Positions 6,033 through 6,079 of a stretch of DNA of 6,079 nt are shown here, piece after piece (positions within the stretch are counted from its first letter, which is position 1; each line of letters starts with the position of its first letter). This stretch comes from Propionibacterium sp. GTDB lineage: Bacteria; Actinomycetota; Actinomycetes; Actinomycetales; Actinomycetaceae. The position numbers were made by a program, and so were the translations under genes. A model generated the notes under the pieces. It saw only the letters and a list, made by a program, of their open reading frames with translations. It did no database searches and was not told where the DNA came from. The stretch covers positions 1 to 6,079 of the forward strand of contig JAKECL010000139.1 of the NCBI GenBank assembly GCA_030460725.1, in the 5' to 3' direction.

Positions 6033-6079
6033 TACCTTGTTGGTGAGCCCGGGACTTCGGGTTCGGGCCGGTGGCCTGC
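6033..6079 (+). promoter_or_regulatory. Possible promoter/start region of a downstream gene, cut by the window end
   Basis: Past the terminator, TACCTT at 6033-6038 fits the TANNNT -10 pattern in otherwise GC-dense DNA. A GTG at 6043-6045 opens a frame that stays open to the window end, but the -10 ends only four bases before it, closer than the usual 6-7 for a leaderless start, and no ribosome-binding site is visible. The signal could instead be the promoter of a gene starting further on. Too little sequence remains to decide. Confidence 0.25.

Noticed and set aside
1..6079. CRISPR array, tRNA/rRNA gene, insertion sequence or phage attachment site
   Set aside because: I saw no regularly spaced repeats, no cloverleaf or rRNA-like stretch, no transposase motif and no terminal inverted repeats with target duplication.

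Overview
The window is very GC-rich DNA with strong G/C bias at third codon positions, GTG as well as ATG starts, a probable leaderless promoter and a Tyr/Gly/Gln-rich membrane protein. Together these point to a high-GC actinobacterium. The gene types would fit Actinomycetaceae (Actinomyces/Schaalia-like), but no single gene proves that, so the genus is an inference. All four genes that can be supported lie on the + strand.

Layout. (1) 1-564 is the 3' part of a gene for a protein with a Gln/Gly/Pro/Tyr-rich, probably disordered N-terminal region followed by two membrane helices (DUF4190-like). It ends at a strong hairpin at 586-618. (2) 565-760 holds that terminator, a 10-bp direct repeat with 20-bp spacing, and a -10-like hexamer placed so that the next mRNA should start at or next to its start codon. 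(3) 761-2521 encodes a full-length 'ABC-class' ATPase (COG3044/PF09818 type). This is a soluble P-loop protein, not a transporter subunit, and its bacterial role is unknown. (4) 2522-2669 is a 148-base gap with no clear promoter. (5) 2670-3443 and 3440-5971 form a translationally coupled pair (ATGA overlap): a MacB/LolD-type ABC ATP-binding protein and an 843-residue FtsX/MacB-type permease with ten predicted helices and two large extracytoplasmic domains. (6) 5984-6017 is a long GC-rich terminator hairpin closing the operon, and the last ~60 bases may hold the start region of another gene.

How the genes work together. The ATP-binding protein and permease make a complete transporter module of the type VII (mechanotransmission) ABC class. 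The ATPase would dimerise on the cytoplasmic side and drive movement of the permease's extracytoplasmic domains. The substrate cannot be read from sequence, and no adjacent two-component system or TetR-type regulator is visible in the window. The PF09818-type ATPase upstream has its own promoter and a different architecture, so I see no reason to link it functionally to the transporter. Most of the window is ordinary actinobacterial chromosome. The most interesting item is the poorly understood ABC-class ATPase with its leaderless start. I did not find a clear novel multi-gene system.
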